Positions 4,328 to 8,356 of a stretch of DNA of 8,356 nt are shown one piece after another. Within the stretch, counting starts at the first letter, position 1. Each line of letters begins with the position of its first letter. The stretch spans positions 1-8,356 of the forward strand of contig DATBMY010000347.1 of NCBI GenBank assembly GCA_036554605.1, in the 5' to 3' direction. The position numbers and the translations under genes are program-made. Under the pieces are notes generated by a model. The model was given only the letters and a program-made list of their open reading frames with translations. It was not told where the DNA came from and did no database searches. The DNA is from DATBMY01 sp036554605 (lineage in GTDB: Bacteria; Acidobacteriota; Blastocatellia; UBA7656).

Positions 4328-6757
4328 ATGCGCAGACGTATCCTGGCTCTAGCCATAGTGCTGATGATCTGCGGCGCTGCCGCTCAAGCGCAGGCCCCAT
4401 CGACATACCAGCAGCCGCACGCGGATATCGTAAGAATGCTCGACGCGCCGCCGCTGCCGCAGGCGCAATTGAGCCCCGATGGTAGATGGCTCCTGCTTTC
4501 CGAACGGCCCGCCATGCCTTCCATATCCGATATATCCTCGCCGATGCTCCGGCTGGCGGGCGTGAGAATCTCTCCGCAAACCAACGGCCTGTTTCAGAAT
4601 TCATGGGTTAGAAAGCTGACGCTTGTCGACCTTTCATCGAACCGCTCGCACGATATCTCTCTGCCCGCGGCTCCGCGCCTTGCCTATATCACATGGTCGC
4701 CCGACAGCAAGCATGTAGCCTTTGTGCAGCGGGGTGATAATGAGCTTGAGCTATGGGTGGCGGACGCGGCAACCGGCAAAGCCGCCAGGGTGACGGGCGG
4801 GCTTAACGCGACGACCGGCTCGCCTTATCGCTGGGCGTCGAACAGCAGGCAGATGCTCGCGCTTCTGGTACCGGCCGGGCGCGGGGCGGAGCCTCAAAGC
4901 TCCTCGGTTCCGGCCGGGCCAACTGTGCAGGAAAGCGGCGGCGTGCGCGCCCCGGTCCGCACATATCAGGACCTGCTTCAAAGTGGGCACGACGTGGCGC
5001 TCTTCAAGCATTACTTCACGGCGCAGCTCGCCATAGTCGAGCCCGGGCGCGCCGGGTCAACTAAAGTCGGGTCGCCCGCCATATTCGATGAGGCGAGCCT
5101 TTCGCCGGATGGGAAATATGTATACATTCAGCGAGTAGTCGAGCCGTTCAGCTACTTCGTTCCGTATTCCGATTTCGCTCAGGAGGCTGAAATCTGGGAT
5201 CTGAGCGGCAAGATGGTCAAAAAACTCGCATCGCTCTCGCTTGCGGAAAAGACCCCCATCGGCGGTGTGAGGACCGGGCCGCGCTCGGTGCGCTGGCACC
5301 CGAACCAGCCGGCGACGCTCCTCTTCACGGAAGCGCTCGACGAAGGCGATCCCAAAAAGAAGGTATCGCACCGCGACCGCCTTGTGATGATAGACGCGCC
5401 TTTTGCCGAGGGGCCGCGCGAGGTGGTGAAATCCGAGTTCCGCTTTGGCGGAATTGACTGGACGAAGAATAACGACTACGCCGTCTGGCGAGAATTCGAC
5501 CGCCCGACCCGCAAGGCTCGCCTGCATCTTCTCGACGCGAAGGCGACAGGGCAGCCTTCCCGCTTGATCTTCGAGTATTCCGCCGAAGACCGTTACAACA
5601 GTCCCGGCAATCTCATCACCGATACCAACGCGGCGGGGCAGAGAATTCTGCTCCAGTCGACGGACGGCAAATTCATATACCTGAGCGGTCCGGGCGCTAC
5701 TCCTCAGGGCGACCGGCCGTTCTTGCGCAGGCTCGACCTTGCCACGCTAAAGACCGAAGAGTTATTCCGCTCGGCTGACCCGTATTACGAATCGCTGGTC
5801 TCGGTGCTCGATGCGGACGCGCGGCAGATACTGACCACGCGCGAATCGGTATCGGAGCCGCCGAACCTGGTTCTGCGCGATCTCGGGCGGAAGACCGATA
5901 AGATGCTGACGAGCTTTGCCGATCCGCAGCCGGATTTCAGAAAGGTGAAGAAGCAGCTCATCACCTATCGCCGCTCGGACGGCATACAGCTTTCCGGCAC
6001 GCTTTATCTGCCGCCTGATTACAAGCAGGGAGAGCGGCGGCCGACTTTCATCTGGGCCTATCCGAGAGAGTTCGCCTCGGCCGACGCCGCGAGTCAGATT
6101 TCGGATTCCCCGAATCGCTTCACGAAAGTGAGCGGGGCGTCGCACCTGTTTCTGGCTCTGCAGGGATATGTTGTGCTCGATAACGCGGCCATGCCTATAC
6201 TCGGCGGCGACAAAGCGAATGACACATTTGTCGACCAGCTTGTTAAGAATGGCGAGGCGGCCATAAATCACCTCGTAGAGATGGGCGTGACCGACCGCGA
6301 CCGCGTAGGCGTGGGGGGACACTCCTACGGCGCTTTCATGACGGCGAACCTGCTCGCGCACTCGGACCTGTTTCGCACCGGGATCGCCCGAAGCGGCGCA
6401 TATAACAGGACTCTCACGCCGTTCGCTTTTCAGAATGAGCAGCGGACTTTCTGGGAAGCGTCCGAAGTCTATATGCGCATGTCGCCTTTCATGCATGCGA
6501 ATAAGATAGACGAGCCGATACTGCTGATACACGGGGAGGCGGATAATAACTCGGGCACATTCCCTATACAGTCCGAGCGATTCTTCCATGCCTTGAAGGG
6601 TTTGGGGAAGACGGCGCGGTTCGTCCTGCTCCCGCGCGAATCTCACGGCTATTCGGCGCGCGAGTCGGTCCTTCACACCTTACACGAGATGGTCACGTGG
6701 ATGGACCGTCACGTTAAAAATGCCCCGCCTCGGCATAGCCAGGCGGGTAAGCAGTAA
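4328..6757 (+). CDS. Exported S9-family peptidase, glutamyl endopeptidase (S9D)-like
   Basis: Serine peptidase of the prolyl oligopeptidase family, predicted to act in the periplasm or outside the cell. The 809-residue product opens with a Sec signal peptide (RRR, hydrophobic core about 5-19, probable cleavage after AQA near 23). An N-terminal beta-propeller follows, with repeated SPDG-type blade motifs (LSPDGRWLLLSERP at 48-61, TWSPDSKHVAFV, LSPDGKYVYIQ). The C-terminal alpha/beta hydrolase domain has the complete triad: S666 in GGHSYGA, D739 in HGEADNNSG, H773 in ESHGYSA. The early ADIVRMLDAPPLPQAQLSPDG and the RLAGVRISPQTNG stretch are characteristic of the S9D glutamyl endopeptidase group as I recall it; specificity for Glu is therefore likely but unverified. 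The start is supported by AGGAGGAG at 4313-4320. No lipobox is present. Probably peptide scavenging or protein turnover. Confidence 0.92.
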   Translation: MRRRILALAIVLMICGAAAQAQAPSTYQQPHADIVRMLDAPPLPQAQLSPDGRWLLLSERPAMPSISDISSPMLRLAGVRISPQTNGLFQNSWVRKLTLVDLSSNRSHDISLPAAPRLAYITWSPDSKHVAFVQRGDNELELWVADAATGKAARVTGGLNATTGSPYRWASNSRQMLALLVPAGRGAEPQSSSVPAGPTVQESGGVRAPVRTYQDLLQSGHDVALFKHYFTAQLAIVEPGRAGSTKVGSPAIFDEASLSPDGKYVYIQRVVEPFSYFVPYSDFAQEAEIWDLSGKMVKKLASLSLAEKTPIGGVRTGPRSVRWHPNQPATLLFTEALDEGDPKKKVSHRDRLVMIDAPFAEGPREVVKSEFRFGGIDWTKNNDYAVWREFDRPTRKARLHLLDAKATGQPSRLIFEYSAEDRYNSPGNLITDTNAAGQRILLQSTDGKFIYLSGPGATPQGDRPFLRRLDLATLKTEELFRSADPYYESLVSVLDADARQILTTRESVSEPPNLVLRDLGRKTDKMLTSFADPQPDFRKVKKQLITYRRSDGIQLSGTLYLPPDYKQGERRPTFIWAYPREFASADAASQISDSPNRFTKVSGASHLFLALQGYVVLDNAAMPILGGDKANDTFVDQLVKNGEAAINHLVEMGVTDRDRVGVGGHSYGAFMTANLLAHSDLFRTGIARSGAYNRTLTPFAFQNEQRTFWEASEVYMRMSPFMHANKIDEPILLIHGEADNNSGTFPIQSERFFHALKGLGKTARFVLLPRESHGYSARESVLHTLHEMVTWMDRHVKNAPPRHSQAGKQ

Positions 6758-6783
6758 CCGCCCGCCATGCGCGAAAACTGATG

Positions 6784-6806
6784 GGCCGCTCCTTAAAAGA
6801 GCGGCC
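6784..6806 (+). terminator. Intrinsic terminator after the S9 peptidase gene
   Basis: GGCCGCTC (6784-6791) pairs perfectly with GAGCGGCC (6799-6806) around a seven-base loop, followed by TTATCTTTG. It is GC-rich, lies 26 bases after the peptidase stop and fits an intrinsic terminator on the + strand. It also lies downstream of the Nudix gene on the other strand, where the flanking sequence has fewer T residues. Confidence 0.7.
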
Positions 6807-6818
6807 TTATCTTTGCCC

Positions 6819-6845
6819 TGAAACAGGCTCCCGGAGCCTGTTTCA
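6819..6845 (-). terminator. Hairpin at the 3' end of the Nudix gene, containing its stop codon
   Basis: TGAAACAGGCTC (6819-6830) and GAGCCTGTTTCA (6834-6845) form twelve perfect base pairs around a CCG loop. The Nudix TGA stop (6843-6845, - strand) is inside one arm. On the - strand the sequence after the hairpin is GGGCAAAG, so there is no U tract; it may work as a 3'-end stabilising hairpin or as a terminator together with the neighbouring one at 6784-6806. Confidence 0.55.
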
Positions 6846-7451
6846 TATAATGAGCTTGAGAAAGTTCGTAAGCATGCGCTCGGTCATGCCCCAGATCGGC
6901 CCATGCTCGGAAGGGTAGGCCGCGAAGCGGCGCTGCTCGCCTTCGACGACCAGATCAAAGACGTCGGACAAACCTTGTGATTTGAGATGATCGATCGATA
7001 CCCAGAAGGCGGCCGCTACTTCGTGGTTGAGCGCGAGCAAGAGGGATTCTCCATCCGGGTCGATTATGTGAAAGGGAGCAGGCGCGACGAATACGAATGG
7101 CGTAACGTCTATCGGCGGGACCAGCGGATTGCGCGGCTTCAAGATATCGAGCCGCCCGAGCACTTCTCCGCTGGAAAGGTCTATGCTGACCTCTTCTTTC
7201 GTCTCCCGGCGGGCGGTATGTAGAAGGTCCGGGTCTTGCGTCTGCCACCTGCCGCCGGGCAGCGCCAGGTTGCCCGACCAGTGATCGCCGGCCCTTATGG
7301 CCCGTTTGATAATCAATAACTCGGATGTGCCGAGGTTCTGGCGAAGAATGAGCGCGACCGCCGCCTGACGGGCAGATATGTCGCCCGTCTCGGGCTCACC
7401 GGCCCCGTGCAGTCTTGTCTTTAATTGCTCGCGAAGTGAATTAAAGCTCAT
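6843..7451 (-). CDS. Nudix hydrolase, NudL/CoA pyrophosphatase-like
   Basis: Cytosolic hydrolase of nucleoside-diphosphate-linked compounds; the closest recognisable group is the NudL (YeaB) type that cleaves coenzyme A and its derivatives. The 202-residue product has a Nudix box at about 66-88: PGGRWQTQDPDLLHTARRETKEEV, with metal-ligand candidates E83, E86 and E87. The usual first Glu is D73, with one extra residue before the RE pair, a spacing I recall for NudL-type proteins. Before it, LLIIKRAIRAGDHWSGNLALPGG resembles the UPF0035-type segment (LL..R...). The frame is open 39 codons further upstream, but those would overlap the permease start on the other strand; the ATG at 7451 begins the homologous region. 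It has no clear ribosome binding site, yet a perfect TATAAT lies ten bases upstream. Substrate uncertain. Confidence 0.85.
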   Translation of the reverse strand: MSFNSLREQLKTRLHGAGEPETGDISARQAAVALILRQNLGTSELLIIKRAIRAGDHWSGNLALPGGRWQTQDPDLLHTARRETKEEVSIDLSSGEVLGRLDILKPRNPLVPPIDVTPFVFVAPAPFHIIDPDGESLLLALNHEVAAAFWVSIDHLKSQGLSDVFDLVVEGEQRRFAAYPSEHGPIWGMTERMLTNFLKLII

Positions 7452-7461
7452 AGCACCATGA

Positions 7462-7467
7462 ATTATA
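7462..7467 (-). promoter_or_regulatory. Consensus -10 box close to the Nudix start
   Basis: On the - strand TATAAT is a perfect -10 hexamer with ten bases between it and the ATG at 7451. Transcription would begin about three or four bases before the ATG, so the mRNA would be leaderless or nearly so, in keeping with the lack of a ribosome binding site. The -35 region is poor (TTCAGT at 7484-7489, spacer 16). Confidence 0.45.
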
Positions 7468-7550
7468 CCCCGCAACGGGCGACACTGAATTTGATAAACG
7501 GGCTGGAGCGTAGTAGTGTCAGCTAATCTCGTGTAAAACTCGGGGGGAAT

Positions 7551-8356
7551 ATGCAAACGCTGCTGCAAGATCTGCGCTACGGCGCGCGAACATTATTGAA
7601 GAAGCCGGAGTTTACTTTGATTGCCGTCATCACGCTCGCGCTCGGCATAGGGGCGAATACGGCCATCTTCAGCGTAGTAAACGGCGTCTTGCTGCGGCCG
7701 CTGCCCTACGCGGATGCTGACCGGCTGGTCTGGATGACCGAGCAGCACGAGCAGATTCCTTCGCGCTGGGTCTCATACCCGAACTTTTTGGACTGGCAAT
7801 CGCGAAGCCGGTCGTTTGAAGCGATGGCGACGATTCGCGGATGGCAGATGACGATGACCGGACAGGGCGAAGCGCAGTCGGTCAATGCGCGCATGGTCAC
7901 CGCGGATTACTTTCGCGTCATGCGCGCGCAGCCCCTGCACGGGCGCGATTTCATCATTGAAGAAGACAGGTTCGGAGCCGAGCGGGTGGCGATAATCAGC
8001 CACGCGTTCTGGCAGTCGCAATTCGGCGGCGATGCCGGCCTGTTCGGCAAAACGGTTCTGCTCAACAATCTCTCATTTAAAATCATCGGCGTGATGCCAG
8101 AGGAGTTCCAGCACCAGGGGCCGCCCGCGCTCTGGGTCCTTACCGAACAATATGCCGTACCCAACAGCGGATGGTTCACACGCGATAATCGCCTTGTCGG
8201 TAATGTCATCGCCCGCTTGAAGCCCGGGGTCGCGATTGAGCAAGCGCGCGCGGAAATGAAATCGATCGAAGAACAGTTGATAAGCGAATTCCCCATGCAC
8301 AACGGCGGCAACAGTATCAGGCTGGTCACCTTGCAGGAGAGCATAGTCGGCGACAC
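7551..8356 (+). CDS. ADOP-type (MacB/FtsX-like) permease, N-terminal part, cut by window end
   Basis: Membrane permease of the acidobacterial duplicated orphan permease group, related to MacB and FtsX but lacking a fused ATPase. The frame is open from ATG 7551 to the window edge (268 codons plus two bases); I translated it myself. It begins MQTLLQDLRYGARTLLKKPE, the usual ADOP opening, then a transmembrane helix about 22-46 containing LALGIGANTAIFSVVNGVLLRPLPY (29-53), followed by the MacB-like periplasmic domain with YPNFLDWQ (76-83), DYFRVM and GVMPEEF. Family members are usually about 800 residues with two FtsX-type cores, so roughly two thirds is missing. A G-rich run (about 7542-7547) precedes the ATG as a weak ribosome binding site. 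No ATPase gene is in view. Transported substrate unknown; the gene starts 99 bases from the divergent Nudix gene. Confidence 0.88.
   Translation, partial: MQTLLQDLRYGARTLLKKPEFTLIAVITLALGIGANTAIFSVVNGVLLRPLPYADADRLVWMTEQHEQIPSRWVSYPNFLDWQSRSRSFEAMATIRGWQMTMTGQGEAQSVNARMVTADYFRVMRAQPLHGRDFIIEEDRFGAERVAIISHAFWQSQFGGDAGLFGKTVLLNNLSFKIIGVMPEEFQHQGPPALWVLTEQYAVPNSGWFTRDNRLVGNVIARLKPGVAIEQARAEMKSIEEQLISEFPMHNGGNSIRLVTLQESIVGD

Noticed and set aside
4328..4396. Lipoprotein signal at the start of the peptidase
   Set aside because: The cysteine at residue 15 follows LMI, with no small residue directly before it, so no lipobox; an AQA site about eight residues later fits signal peptidase I.
5762..6676. 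Long - strand open frame of 304 codons opposite the S9 peptidase
   Set aside because: It is antisense to the catalytic domain, with Arg/His-rich composition typical of a shadow frame in GC-rich DNA. The + strand gene has full family motifs.
7452..7568. 39-codon N-terminal extension of the Nudix protein
   Set aside because: It would run through the divergent intergenic region and overlap the permease start; the homologous part begins at the inner ATG, next to a TATAAT box.

Overview
This 8.4 kb chromosomal window fits an Acidobacteriota genome, possibly class Blastocatellia. The best lineage clue is the partial gene at the right edge. It begins like the ADOP family (acidobacterial duplicated orphan permeases), which is expanded in Acidobacteriota and also found in some other phyla. 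The rest is compatible with a moderately GC-rich, free-living heterotroph. I found no mobile element, CRISPR array, phage gene or frameshifted gene.

Left block (1-1300): a housekeeping cluster on the + strand. It holds tpiA (triosephosphate isomerase), secG (translocon subunit, GTG start, ribosome binding site overlapping the tpiA stop) and a tRNA-Leu with anticodon GAG and an encoded CCA end. The secG to tRNA-Leu order is also known from Escherichia coli (secG-leuU).

Middle block (1473-4279): a locus that looks like a redox or electrophile stress module. An aldo/keto reductase on the - strand is divergent from a MarR-family regulator, which is followed by a DoxX-family membrane protein and an OsmC-family protein with both redox cysteines. 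The intergenic regions hold several inverted repeats and near-consensus promoter elements. A TTGACA-17 nt-TATATT promoter lies inside the longest marR reading frame, so the real start is probably the GTG at 2638, on a leaderless or nearly leaderless mRNA. Coregulation by the MarR protein is an inference.

Right block (4328-8356): a secreted S9 peptidase resembling the glutamyl endopeptidase (S9D) group, with a complete Ser-Asp-His triad; two strong hairpins between convergent genes; a NudL-like Nudix hydrolase on the - strand with a perfect TATAAT ten bases before its ATG; and, divergent from it, the truncated ADOP-type permease.

Five starts were moved inward from the longest open frame (aldo/keto reductase, MarR, DoxX, OsmC, Nudix), using ribosome binding sites, promoter position or family alignment from memory. 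No intergenic stretch exceeds about 210 bases. I see no clearly novel system. The points most worth checking are the MarR-centred regulatory region and the two possible leaderless starts.
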